NCBI GenBank assembly: GCA_963770535.1
Contig: CAVYPZ010000003.1
Coordinates: 2,046,001 to 2,110,000 of the forward strand
Source: RYN-230 sp963770535
GTDB taxonomy: Bacteria; Actinomycetota; Actinomycetes; Streptosporangiales; Streptosporangiaceae
Length of the DNA: 64,000 nt
Reading direction: 5' to 3'
The position numbers and the translations under genes were made by a program. The stretch's first letter is position 1, and each line of letters starts with the position of its first letter. The notes beneath the pieces are model-generated. The model ran no database searches and had not been told where the DNA came from. It saw nothing but the letters and a program-made list of their open reading frames with translations. Positions 1-8,175 of this stretch are shown in pieces.

Positions 1-1
1 G

Positions 2-661
2 GACCGGCCCGGTGACGCCATCCTCGGCGAGGAAGGGGGCGAATCCGGCCACGGCCGGGTCCGCTGGATCGTCGATCCGCTGGACGGTACCGTCAACTAC
101 CTGTACGGCCTGCCGGACTGGGCGGTGAGCATCGCCGCCGAGGTGGACGGCGAGGTCGTCGCCGGGGTGGTGGCGGTCCCGCGGCACCGTGAGGTGTTCA
201 CCGCGGTGGCCGGCCAGGGCAGCTGGCTGCATCCCGGCGGGGCGCCGGCCGTCCCGCTGCGGTGCAACGACGGTGTTCCGCTGCGCAGGGCGCTGGTCTC
301 CACCGGCTTCGGGTACGCCCGGTCCCGGCGGGTGGTGCAGGGCGAGGTCGTGGCCGCCGTCCTGCCCCAGGTCCGCGACATCCGCCGGGCCGGCTCCTGC
401 GCGGTGGATCTGTGCTCGGTCGCCACCGGCCGGGTGGACGCGTACTACGAGCGGGGTGTCAACTACTGGGACTGGGCCGCGGGAGGCCTGATCGCGGCCG
501 AGGCGGGCGCCCGGGTAGGAGGGCTGGACGGCCGGCCGCCCGGCCCGGGCATGACCATCGCGGCCGGGCCCGGCCTGTTCGGCGAGCTGCAGGACGTGCT
601 GCGCAGCCTGGACCCGGAGCGGGACGCCGAGGACGCCGAGGACGCCGGCGCCGCGGGCTGA
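2..661 (+). CDS. Inositol monophosphatase family protein, 5'-truncated by window edge
   Basis: The frame is open from the first complete codon, so the start lies upstream. The family signatures are visible: a GEEGGE stretch, then WIVDPLDGTVNY (metal-binding DPxDGTxN motif), and later WDWAAGGLIAAEAG, the second metal-site motif. These define Mg-dependent sugar or inositol phosphate phosphatases (IMPase/FIG superfamily), which hydrolyse inositol-1-phosphate or related phosphoesters in the cytosol. The substrate cannot be told from motifs. The C-terminus ends in an acidic EDAEDAEDAG tail. A minus-strand kinase-like gene converges on it 31 bp downstream. Confidence 0.9.
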   Translation, partial: DRPGDAILGEEGGESGHGRVRWIVDPLDGTVNYLYGLPDWAVSIAAEVDGEVVAGVVAVPRHREVFTAVAGQGSWLHPGGAPAVPLRCNDGVPLRRALVSTGFGYARSRRVVQGEVVAAVLPQVRDIRRAGSCAVDLCSVATGRVDAYYERGVNYWDWAAGGLIAAEAGARVGGLDGRPPGPGMTIAAGPGLFGELQDVLRSLDPERDAEDAEDAGAAG

Positions 662-665
662 GGGC

Positions 666-699
666 GCGGGACGGCTCAGGAAGCGGGACGGCTCAGGAA
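666..699. repeat. 17-bp direct repeat, two copies, at convergent gene ends
   Basis: The unit gcgggacggctcaggaa occurs twice in immediate succession (666-682, 683-699). The second copy covers the last codons and stop of the minus-strand kinase-like gene, so the duplication could have supplied that gene's present C-terminus. Confidence 0.8.
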
Positions 700-1991
700 C
701 CGGTCTTGGTCAGTATCCCGGTCGGGCTCGGGGCGCCGCTGCGGCGGAACTTGAACGCCAGCGACGTGACGCTCTGCGGGCTGAGCACCACCACCCCGCT
801 GTCGCAGCTCTGCTGGCCCTTCGTGATGCCCTGGTCCAGGGTGAACGTGCCGGCCAGCACCGAGGTCAGCTGCAAGCGGCCTGAGCAGCCGAGCTGCGGG
901 TAGGAGATCGTCCCGGCCGGGCGGCCCTCCGCCAGGCTGATCCGGACGGTCACCTCGAGCGCCGGGTCGGTCTGCCGGACCGTGCCGGTCCACGTGCCCG
1001 CCAGGGCGGCAGGGATCTCCGGGATCGCGCTGGGGCCCGCGGACGACGTGTGCGCCGAGGCGGTGGTGCGGTCCGTGCCGACCGGGCGGGCCGCGGTCGC
1101 CGGGCTCTTGTGAAGCGTGGCGATCAGCGTGGCGGCCACCACGATGATCCCGATGCAGGCCACGCAGGCCGCAGCCCAGGCGACGCGGCGGGACCGGGAG
1201 ACCGCCGGGATCTCGGCCGGCCCGCCGGGTTCCGCGCGGACCGGCCCGCGGCCCGCGGCCCGGGCCCGCCGGGTGCCTTCAGCGAGGAGCCCGGCCGCCG
1301 GGTCGCCCCGGCCGAGCAGCGCGGTGACCAGGCTCCGGGCCGGGGGGCGGCTGGCCGGGTCCTGTGACAGGCAGGCGGCGACCGTGTTACGCAGCGGCTC
1401 GGGCAGGCTGGCGACGTCGGGGCGTCCCGCGGCGAACAGGACCGTCTGGGCCCAGGCGAACAGGTCCGCCGAGGGGGTCGCGGGACCGTACGGCGGCGTC
1501 GTGCTGAAGTCGACGACCCGCGGGCCTTCAGCGCCGAGCACCACATGATCAGGCCCGAAATCCCCATGGACCAGGCCGGCCTGGTGGATCGAGGTGAGCC
1601 CGGTGGCCGTGCCGATGGCGAGCGCGGCCAGCACCGGGTCCTCCAGGGACCCCTCGGCCGCGACCGTCTCGGCCAGCGAGGGGCCTTCGATGAACTCACT
1701 GACCAGGAACGGCTGGCCGCCGTCGAACCCGGCGTCCAGGATCCGCGCGGCGCAGAATGGCGCGACCCGCCTGGCTGCCGTGGCCTCGGCGGTGAAGCGG
1801 TCCCGCGATGCGGGGTCGGGGGCTGCCATCCGGCTGAGCAGGGTCACCGCGACCGGGGTCCCGTCCGGAAGGCGGGACAGGAACATTCCCGCCGAATCCG
1901 GGTCATCCCGGCTGTCCGCGATCCGGCCGGACAGCCGGTAACGGCCGACCCGCCGGAGATCATCGGGCCGCAGTGGCGTGACGAGGGGCAT
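693..1991 (-). CDS. Membrane-anchored protein kinase-like protein, probable pseudokinase
   Basis: The 432-aa protein has a Hanks-type kinase fold (about residues 17-228), a hydrophobic segment at about 270-292 and an extracytoplasmic C-terminal domain, the layout of actinobacterial PASTA/Pkn-type receptors. Key residues are altered: the beta3 VAVK lysine is threonine (VAVT, T50), the glycine loop is not recognisable, HRD reads HGD (142-144) with FGPDHV following, and DFG reads DFS (161-163). The helix-F aspartate (ADLFAWA, D175) is kept. A signalling or scaffolding role without phosphotransfer is inferred; weak catalysis cannot be excluded. Confidence 0.8.
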   Translation of the reverse strand: MPLVTPLRPDDLRRVGRYRLSGRIADSRDDPDSAGMFLSRLPDGTPVAVTLLSRMAAPDPASRDRFTAEATAARRVAPFCAARILDAGFDGGQPFLVSEFIEGPSLAETVAAEGSLEDPVLAALAIGTATGLTSIHQAGLVHGDFGPDHVVLGAEGPRVVDFSTTPPYGPATPSADLFAWAQTVLFAAGRPDVASLPEPLRNTVAACLSQDPASRPPARSLVTALLGRGDPAAGLLAEGTRRARAAGRGPVRAEPGGPAEIPAVSRSRRVAWAAACVACIGIIVVAATLIATLHKSPATAARPVGTDRTTASAHTSSAGPSAIPEIPAALAGTWTGTVRQTDPALEVTVRISLAEGRPAGTISYPQLGCSGRLQLTSVLAGTFTLDQGITKGQQSCDSGVVVLSPQSVTSLAFKFRRSGAPSPTGILTKTGS

Positions 1992-2307
1992 GCGGCGGCT
2001 CCGCTGATCCTGCGGGGTGGGAGATCAGTTTCGTACGATACGCACTCTTGCGTGCTTGGCGCGTACAGATCGGGGGAAGTTACCGTCGCAAGCACGTGTT
2101 GGGAGCTTTGCGCCCGGCCCGCCCGCCGCGGATCGGGCTCTTAGGTCGGTGAAGACACGGACACGACGCGCTATAGCCCGTACCCTCCGTGTGCGCGGCA
2201 GGCGGACGTGACAGAATTCCCCGCCGGAATCGGGCACAAATCACGGCCTGCCGAGCGTTACACCCGCGCGACGAGGCGCATAACGAAGGAGGGGGTGGAG
2301 TACCCAG
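1992..2307. other. Divergent intergenic region, 316 bp
   Basis: It separates the minus-strand pseudokinase from the plus-strand DUF4193 gene and should hold both promoters. The part next to the kinase start is rich in gtac/cgta words and contains the small inverted repeat acgca-ctct-tgcgt (near 2040-2054). A strong Shine-Dalgarno aaggagg lies near 2286-2292, ahead of the DUF4193 ATG. No gene or RNA is recognised. Confidence 0.5.
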
Positions 2308-2607
2308 ATGGCAACCGACTACGACAGCCCGCGTAAGACAGACGACGAGCTCACTGAAGACAGCCTGCAGGAGCTGCAGGCACGCCGGATGGACAAGTCT
2401 TCCAGCACGATCGACATCGACCCAGATGATGTCGCGGAGTCGCTGGAACTGCCCGGAGCGGATCTGTCCAACGAGGAACTGTCGTTCCGGGTCATTCCGC
2501 GGCAGGCGGACGAGTTCACCTGCTCGCGGTGCTTCCTGGTGCATCACCGCAGTCAGCTGGCCGAGGACCGGAACGGCCAGCCGATCTGCCGTGAGTGCGC
2601 GGCCTGA
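2308..2607 (+). CDS. DUF4193 family zinc-ribbon-like protein
   Basis: This 99-aa protein has an acidic N-terminus and a C-terminal CxxC...CxxC pair (C72, C75, C94, C97), the pattern of DUF4193, a small family nearly confined to Actinomycetota and usually single-copy. Function is unknown; the cysteines suggest zinc binding and the acidic first half a protein-protein role. The ATG is well placed behind an aaggagg ribosome-binding site. A 15-bp hairpin spans its last codons and stop. Identity is confident, biochemical role is not. Confidence 0.9.
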   Translation: MATDYDSPRKTDDELTEDSLQELQARRMDKSSSTIDIDPDDVAESLELPGADLSNEELSFRVIPRQADEFTCSRCFLVHHRSQLAEDRNGQPICRECAA

Positions 2608-2627
2608 GGATTTCAGGCCGCGCACTC
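2593..2627 (+). terminator. Perfect 15-bp stem hairpin overlapping the DUF4193 stop
   Basis: gagtgcgcggcctga (2593-2607) pairs exactly with tcaggccgcgcactc (2613-2627) around a 5-nt ggatt loop. There is no U-tract, as is common in high-GC actinomycetes. A weaker 7-bp hairpin (2629-2649) follows at once. The stem includes the stop codon. Confidence 0.75.
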
Positions 2628-2684
2628 TGGCGGGCTCCCAGGGCCCGCCTGTCACGGGCAGGTGCAGTATGCAGGGCGAGCCAG

Positions 2685-2726
2685 GCACAGTGAAGTAAGC
2701 ACAGTGAAGTGGGCGCAGTGAAGTGG
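2685..2726. repeat. 14-bp tandem repeat x3 in intergenic DNA
   Basis: Units gcacagtgaagtaa, gcacagtgaagtgg and gcgcagtgaagtgg abut, and a decayed fourth copy starts at 2727. They lie in the 352-bp gap (2608-2959) between DUF4193 and the amidohydrolase. Apart from hairpins at its left end and these repeats I see no gene there. Confidence 0.8.
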
Positions 2727-2959
2727 GCGCAGGATGCAGTAGGCAGCGCGATGACGTAAGCAGCGTGGCGGGGAGCACGGGGTAGCGGGCAGGGCACGGA
2801 GCGGGGGATTACGCAGCGGCCACGGCGCGCCGCTGGCCTGGCTGATCACAGCCGAGCCGTGGCTTCACTGGCGCAGGCGCCATAATTCCGTAATTCCGGG
2901 GAAGCAGCGGCCCGCGCCGCCGGGCCCCCGTCGGCAATCCGGCTATATCGGGACATAGG

Positions 2960-4708
2960 ATGCCGCGCATGACGGCAGACCTGATCTTCACCGGCGGGCG
3001 GATCTATACCGTGCTGCCCGACGGGCGCCGGATGGTTCCGGCCACGGCCAGCGGCGAGGCGGCCAGCAGCGAGGACACGAGCAGCGGGGCCGGCATCGGG
3101 ACGGCGGACGGGCCCCCCGCCACCGCGGTGGCGGTAGACGGCGGGCGGATCGTCGCGGTCGGCACCGACGACGAGATCCGCGACCTGGCGGGAAGCCGGA
3201 CGGAGACGGTGCCGCTCAGGGGGCGGCCCCTGCTGCCCGGGTTCCAGGATGCGCACGTTCACCCGGCGTTCGCGGGGATCACGATGCTGCGCTGCGACCT
3301 GGACGGCGCCGAGGACCAGGCCGGGGCGCTGGACCGGATCAGGGCCTACGCCGCGGCCCAGCCGGGCCGCGAGTGGGTCGACGGCAGCGGCTGGCGGATG
3401 GAGTGGTTTCCCGGCGGCACCCCGTCCCGTGAGCTGCTGGACAGCGTGGTGCCGGACCGGCCGGCCTACCTCACGAACCGGGACGGGCACGGCGCCTGGG
3501 TCAACTCCCGGGCGCTGGACCTGGCCGGCCTGACCGCGGCCTCGCCGGACCCCCGGGACGGGCGGATCGAGCGGCGCGGCGACGGTGAGCCGCAGGGCAC
3601 CCTGCACGAGGGGGCGGCGCTGCTGGTGGGCCGCCTGGTGCCTGGCCCCAGCTTCGCCGAGCAGGTCCGCGGGCTGCTGCTGGCCCAGCAGCATCTGCAC
3701 TCGCTGGGCATCACCGCCTGGCAGGACGCCATCGTGGGGGAGTATCTCGGCTACCCGGACCCGATGCCGGCCTACCTGGCTGCCGCCGCGGACGGAACCC
3801 TCACCGCCCGGGTGGCCGGGGCCCTGTGGTGGGACCGCGCCCGGGGCGCTGAGCAGCTCGATGACCTGCTCGACCGGCGGCAGGCCGGCCAGGCGGGCCG
3901 GTTCCGCGCAGGCATGGTCAAGATCATGCAGGACGGGGTCGCGGAGAACTTCACCGCCGGCATGATCGACCCTTACCTGGACGCCTGCGGCTGCCAGACC
4001 GCCAACCGCGGGCTGTCCTACGTGGACCCCGCCGACCTGGCCGAGCAGGTGACCCGGCTGGACGCGGCGGGTTTCGGGGTGCATGTGCACGCCATCGGGG
4101 ACCGGGCGGTCCGCGAGGCGCTGGACGGGTTCGCGGCCGCCCGGGCCGCCAACGTGGTCAGCCCGGGCCGGCATCACATCGCCCACCTCCAGGTGCTGCA
4201 CCCCGACGACATCCCGCGTTTCGCGGAGCTCAGCGTGACCGCGAACATGCAGGCGCTGTGGGCCGCGCACGAGCCGCAGATGGATGACCTGACGATCCCG
4301 TTCCTCGGGCCGGAGCGGGCCGCCCGGCAGTACCCGTTCGGGGCCCTGCTGCGGGCCGGCGCCCGGCTGGCGGCGGGCAGCGACTGGGCGGTGAGCAGCG
4401 CCAACCCGCTGGAGGGGATCCACGTCGCGGTGAACCGGGCCCTGCCTGCCGGTGCCGGGGAGCCGGAAGGGGAACCGCTGCTGCCCGGGCAGGCGCTCAC
4501 GCTCGCCGAGGCCCTGGCCGCGTACACCGCCGGGTCGGCGTATGTGAACCACCTCGACGAGACCGGCGCGGTCGCCCCCGGCTACCTGGCGGACCTGGTG
4601 ATCCTGGACCGCGATCCGTTCACCGGGCCGCCCGCGGAGATCGCGTCGGCCTGCGCCGCGCTCACCTATGTCGAGGGGGAGCGGGTGTTCGCGGCGCCCA
4701 CTGCGTAA
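2960..4708 (+). CDS. YtcJ-like metal-dependent amidohydrolase
   Basis: The 582-aa protein matches the amidohydrolase-3/YtcJ family: N-terminal beta-sandwich start LIFTGGRIYTV, the metal motif AHVHPAF (H99, H101), a KIMQDGV segment carrying the lysine ligand, HVHAIGDRAV and HIAHLQ histidines, and the GSDWAVSS aspartate motif. These cytosolic enzymes hydrolyse C-N bonds (N-acyl or cyclic amides); the substrate is unknown. An insertion rich in Ser/Gly/Ala at about residues 28-55 is not typical. The start may be the ATG at 2960 or the one at 2969; neither has a strong ribosome-binding site. The aldo/keto reductase follows 39 bp later on the same strand. Confidence 0.9.
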   Translation: MPRMTADLIFTGGRIYTVLPDGRRMVPATASGEAASSEDTSSGAGIGTADGPPATAVAVDGGRIVAVGTDDEIRDLAGSRTETVPLRGRPLLPGFQDAHVHPAFAGITMLRCDLDGAEDQAGALDRIRAYAAAQPGREWVDGSGWRMEWFPGGTPSRELLDSVVPDRPAYLTNRDGHGAWVNSRALDLAGLTAASPDPRDGRIERRGDGEPQGTLHEGAALLVGRLVPGPSFAEQVRGLLLAQQHLHSLGITAWQDAIVGEYLGYPDPMPAYLAAAADGTLTARVAGALWWDRARGAEQLDDLLDRRQAGQAGRFRAGMVKIMQDGVAENFTAGMIDPYLDACGCQTANRGLSYVDPADLAEQVTRLDAAGFGVHVHAIGDRAVREALDGFAAARAANVVSPGRHHIAHLQVLHPDDIPRFAELSVTANMQALWAAHEPQMDDLTIPFLGPERAARQYPFGALLRAGARLAAGSDWAVSSANPLEGIHVAVNRALPAGAGEPEGEPLLPGQALTLAEALAAYTAGSAYVNHLDETGAVAPGYLADLVILDRDPFTGPPAEIASACAALTYVEGERVFAAPTA

Positions 4709-4747
4709 CCTGGCCAGCGCGGACGCCGAGCCAGGAGGAACCGGGCA

Positions 4748-5734
4748 GTGCAGATGACCACGCTGGGCCGGGGCGGCCCTGAGGTATCCCGGATCGGGCT
4801 CGGGCTGATGGGCATGTCCGGGATCTACGGGCCGGCCGACGAGCAGGAAAGCCTGGCCACGATCCGGGCCGCGCTGGACGCGGGGATCACCCTGCTGGAC
4901 ACCGGCGACTTCTACGGCATGGGACACAACGAGCTGCTGCTGGCCCGCGTCCTGCGCGAGGTCCCCAGGGACAGCGTGTTCGTGCAGGTGAAGTTCGGCG
5001 GGCAGCGGGACCCGTCCGGCCGGTTCATCGGGCACGACGCCAGCCCCGCCGCGGTCAAGAACTTCCTGGCCTACTCGCTGACCCGGCTCGGCACCGGCTA
5101 CGTGGACCTGTACCAGCCTGCCCGGCTCGACCCGCACGTCCCGATCGAGGACACGGTCGGCGCGATCGCGGAGATGATCGAGGCCGGGTACGTCCGGCAC
5201 CTCGGCCTGTCCGAGGTGGGGCCGGACACCATCCGCCGGGCCCATGCCGTCTATCCCGTCCGTGCGCTGCAGATCGAGTACTCGCTGATGAGCCGGGGCA
5301 TCGAGGCGGAGATCCTGCCTGCGGTCCGGGAACTGGGCATCGGCGTGACGGCGTACGGCATCCTGTCCCGCGGCTTGCTGAGCCGGGACACCGCGCGGCT
5401 CGCCGAGGGTGATCCCCGGGGCCGGTTCCCCCGGTTCCAGGGCGCCAACCTGGACCGCAACCTCGAGCTGCTCGACGCCCTGGAACCGATCGCCGGGCGG
5501 CACGGGGTGAGCACCGCCCAGCTGGCCATCGCCTGGGCAGCCTCCCGCGGCGGCGACATCATCCCGCTGCTCGGAACCAAGCGGCGGGACCGGCTCGCCG
5601 AGGCCCTGGCCGCCCTGGACCTGCGGCTCACCCCGGACGAGCTGGCCGCGGCCGAGGCCGCCGTGCCTGCCGGGCAGGTGGCCGGCACCCGCTACGACAG
5701 CGCCCAGATGGGTGCCCTGGACAGCGAGCGCTGA
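4748..5734 (+). CDS. Aldo/keto reductase
   Basis: The 328-aa TIM-barrel oxidoreductase has the AKR motifs LDTGDFYG (catalytic D51, Y56) and VKFGG (K82). The usual fourth residue, a histidine in DLYQxH, is absent (DLYQPARLD), a variation I recall in some AKR subgroups. The C-terminal NADPH site is present (LLGTKRRDRL). The GTG start is chosen because aggagg (4733-4738) sits 9 nt upstream; an ATG at 4754 is the alternative. It probably shares a transcript with the upstream amidohydrolase. Substrate unknown. Confidence 0.9.
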   Translation: MQMTTLGRGGPEVSRIGLGLMGMSGIYGPADEQESLATIRAALDAGITLLDTGDFYGMGHNELLLARVLREVPRDSVFVQVKFGGQRDPSGRFIGHDASPAAVKNFLAYSLTRLGTGYVDLYQPARLDPHVPIEDTVGAIAEMIEAGYVRHLGLSEVGPDTIRRAHAVYPVRALQIEYSLMSRGIEAEILPAVRELGIGVTAYGILSRGLLSRDTARLAEGDPRGRFPRFQGANLDRNLELLDALEPIAGRHGVSTAQLAIAWAASRGGDIIPLLGTKRRDRLAEALAALDLRLTPDELAAAEAAVPAGQVAGTRYDSAQMGALDSER

Positions 5735-5735
5735 G

Positions 5736-5761
5736 GCCGGGCGCCGTGGCTCCCGCCCGGC
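5736..5761 (+). terminator. Hairpin after aldo/keto reductase
   Basis: gccgggcg (5736-5743) and cgcccggc (5754-5761) form an 8-bp stem with a 10-nt loop right after the stop. No U-tract. Confidence 0.5.
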
Positions 5762-5918
5762 GCACCGGCCCGGGGCGTCATAGCGCCGGCCAGCAGGCAC
5801 CGTTTCCCCAACGGTCTGCCCGGCCTGCTCAGGCCGGGAGGACGCGGGAAACGACGCGGCGGGTCACGGGGAGCGGGGCGCCCGCCGGTGCGAGGTTCGT
5901 TGCGTGCCGTTGGGAAGC

Positions 5919-6714
5919 TCAGCCACGGGCCTGTCGCAGGATGCTGCGATGCAGGTCCCGGGCGTAACGGAAGGCCAGGGCCAGGGCCACGATCGCGCCG
6001 CTGGCGTAGAAGCCGGCCCCGGCCGCCGTACCCAGCCCCGAGCGCATCCCCAGCACCGTGTCATCGACGGAGAACCCGGCCAGGATCAGGCCGGCCGCAC
6101 CGAACAGCGTCATCGCCACCGTGGGCGTGAAGCTGTCCGGCAGCAGGTGCGACCGGCCGGCGCCGGGCCAGGTGGTAGCAGGCCAGCGCGGCCAGGCCGA
6201 TGACGCCCGCGGCCAGCCGCAGCGAGACCGCGTCGCTGCTGTTCTCCAGCATCGCGGCCTGCGCGCAGCTGTGCGCGTGCGTCCAGATGCCGAGCCAGTG
6301 GCGGCAGGCGGCCGCGGGGTACCGGGCCGCGGCAGGGGTGCCGCCGACGAACGCGCGGCCGAGCGCCGCGTTCATCACCCACGCGATCAGGCCGCTCACC
6401 CCGACCGCGACCAGGCCGATCGCGCCCAGCCGCCAGGCGGCCAGGAACACGTCGCGCAGCACCGCGAGGGTGGGCAGCCGGCGCAGCCGCGCGTCGTGGG
6501 CGCGGACGACGGCGCGCACCGACCCGAAGCTGGACACCGCGTGCTCCTGGGCCTCCCGCTCGCTGAGCCCGGCGGCCATCCCCTCCGTCACCGATTCGCG
6601 CAGGTGATCCTCGGCCTCGGCGAGCACCCGGCGGGCCTCGCGGGGACGGGTGCGCAGCGCGACGTAGAGCCGGTCCAGGTATTCCTCGACCAGGTCACCG
6701 CCGGGGGCGCTCAT
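5919..6714 (-). CDS. HAAS/permease-prefix-domain membrane protein, frameshifted
   Basis: The first part (from 6714) reads an HAAS-like helical domain, with EYLDRLYVALRTRP leading to AEDHLRESVTEGMA and SEREAQEHAVSSFGS, then hydrophobic segments. Near 6150 one base is out of phase; continuing in the other frame gives LLPDSFTPTVAMTLFGAAG and further membrane helices to 5919. PadR-HAAS pairs are common: the prefix-domain membrane protein is usually co-controlled by the PadR repressor. Its ATG overlaps the PadR stop (ATGA at 6711-6714), so translation is coupled. The shift may be a sequencing error. Confidence 0.75.
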
Positions 6715-7034
6715 GCCGGCCACCCCAGCACGGCCTGCACCCCGTGGGTGAAGTGCCGGTACTCGGCCCGCTCGGCGGCCAGCGCGGCCGCGCCCGGGGC
6801 GGTCAGGGCGTAGACCCGCCGCCGCCGGCCGTCGGCCATGGCCCAGGAGCTGCTGAGCAGCCCGGCGTCCTCGAGCCGGTGCAGCGCCGGGTAGACCGTG
6901 CCCTCCGGCAGGTCGAAGGTGCCCTCGCTGCGCCGGCGCAGCTCGGAGATGACTGCGTAGCCGTGCGCCGCACCCGCGGTGAGCACGGACAGCAGGAGCA
7001 GGTCCAGGTGCCCCTTGATGCGTTCCCGGTTCAT
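6711..7034 (-). CDS. PadR family transcriptional regulator
   Basis: This 107-aa winged-helix protein opens IKGHLDLLLLSVL...GYAVISEL, then GTVYPALHRLEDAGLL and the wing RRRRVYALT, the standard PadR-s1 (short) layout. It lacks the long C-terminal helix domain of PadR-s2. It is first in a two-gene unit with the HAAS-domain membrane protein. An inverted repeat upstream is probably its own operator. Expected role: ligand-responsive repressor of this unit. Confidence 0.92.
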   Translation of the reverse strand: MNRERIKGHLDLLLLSVLTAGAAHGYAVISELRRRSEGTFDLPEGTVYPALHRLEDAGLLSSSWAMADGRRRRVYALTAPGAAALAAERAEYRHFTHGVQAVLGWPA

Positions 7035-7050
7035 ACCTCGGAACTCTATG

Positions 7051-7065
7051 CCTAGCAGTACTAGG
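7051..7065. promoter_or_regulatory. Putative PadR operator cctag-N5-ctagg
   Basis: The inverted repeat cctag cagta ctagg lies 17 bp upstream of the PadR start. It shares the cctag/ctagg half-site with the palindrome near 53.69 kb ahead of the other PadR gene, which supports it being a PadR site. Confidence 0.6.
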
Positions 7066-7156
7066 TGTCAACGGGCCGGCATTTCATCAGCGCGGTGCAT
7101 TTGATGCGCTCTGGCCACGGCGGAGCGCTAATGCGATTCGCCCCGCGCGCCGGCTG

Positions 7157-8170
7157 CTACCCCCGGTAGGCGCGGGCCAGCTCCCGGAGCCGGGCGTGCG
7201 CGCCCCGCATCGGGTCGGCCGCCGGCAGGTACTGCTTGGGCATCTTGACCACGCTGGTGTAGTTGGGGTCGCACACGTTGGCCAGCGGGGCCTCGATGGC
7301 CTGGGTGGCGAGCTGGTAGGCGTCCATCTGGTCCAGCCCGTAGTCGGCGGCCAGCCACTGCACCAGGTCCAGCGCGGCGATCCGGAACGCGTCCTCCAGC
7401 GGCCGCGCCGAGCCCACGCTCATCAGGTGCGCGTCGGACTCCAGCCGCGGCCAGGCACACGGGCGGCCCTTGATCAGGTCCACCGCGAGCACCGTGTTCA
7501 TCGCGCACTCCACCGCGACCCCGCAGGTCTCGCCCTCGCCCTGGCGGGCGTGCCCGTCACCGAGCGACAGCAGCGCCCCCTCGACGTTCACGCCCAGGTA
7601 GCAGGTGACACCCGCGCGCATCTCGGGGGTGTCCATGTTGCCGCCGAACGCGTCCGGCACCAGGGCGCTGCGCACCTCCAGGCTGGCGGGGGCCACCCCG
7701 ACGGTCCCGTGCATGGGCTCGATCGGCAGGTCCGCGGTGAAGCCGCCGCGGCGGGCGGTGAAGCGGCACAGGCCCTTGGCGGTGTCGAACTGCCAGAGCC
7801 AGACCAGCTCGGGCAGCGGGTCGTGCAGCAGCGCGGTGGCGTGGGTGGCGCTGAGCGCGCCGAACAGCGGCACGGTGGTGGAGGCGCCCCAGTCCCGGGC
7901 CGGCTCGATTGAGATGAAGTGCACGGCCACGGTGTCGCCGGGCTCGGCGCCCTCGATCCAGAAGGGGCCGGTCTGCGGGTTGAGGTACGGGAACTCGCAC
8001 ACCTGGGAGACCAGGTCGGTCTCGCTGCGCACCCGGCCGGCGAAGCAGTCCTCGGTGAACACCTCGAGGATGGCGGGCGGCCGGACCCGGGCCGCCGGGG
8101 CGGCGCCACCGAACGTCCACGCGTACTGGTCCGCGGACGGCCGGAAACTGATCACCTGCGGGTCGGTCAT
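7157..8170 (-). CDS. Acetamidase/formamidase family protein
   Basis: This 337-aa protein matches the FmdA/AmdA family throughout: PAILEVFTEDCFAG, GPFWIEGAEPGDTVAVHF, MHGTVGVAPA, FGGNMDT and GDGHARQGEGE. The enzymes hydrolyse short aliphatic amides to ammonia plus carboxylate in the cytosol. The ATG at 8170 is preferred over the GTG at 8179 because ggaggag lies 8 nt upstream of it. The start nearly touches the end of the upstream permease gene (stop at 8176), which suggests that the permease imports an amide or amino-acid derivative for this enzyme. Confidence 0.9.
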   Translation of the reverse strand: MTDPQVISFRPSADQYAWTFGGAAPAARVRPPAILEVFTEDCFAGRVRSETDLVSQVCEFPYLNPQTGPFWIEGAEPGDTVAVHFISIEPARDWGASTTVPLFGALSATHATALLHDPLPELVWLWQFDTAKGLCRFTARRGGFTADLPIEPMHGTVGVAPASLEVRSALVPDAFGGNMDTPEMRAGVTCYLGVNVEGALLSLGDGHARQGEGETCGVAVECAMNTVLAVDLIKGRPCAWPRLESDAHLMSVGSARPLEDAFRIAALDLVQWLAADYGLDQMDAYQLATQAIEAPLANVCDPNYTSVVKMPKQYLPAADPMRGAHARLRELARAYRG

Positions 8171-8175
8171 GCGGG

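Noticed and set aside
2846..5800. A 984-codon open frame on the minus strand opposite the amidohydrolase and aldo/keto reductase
   Set aside because: The product is low-complexity Arg/Gly/Pro/Ala/Val without motifs, whereas both plus-strand genes have full catalytic motifs. High GC makes antisense frames stay open.
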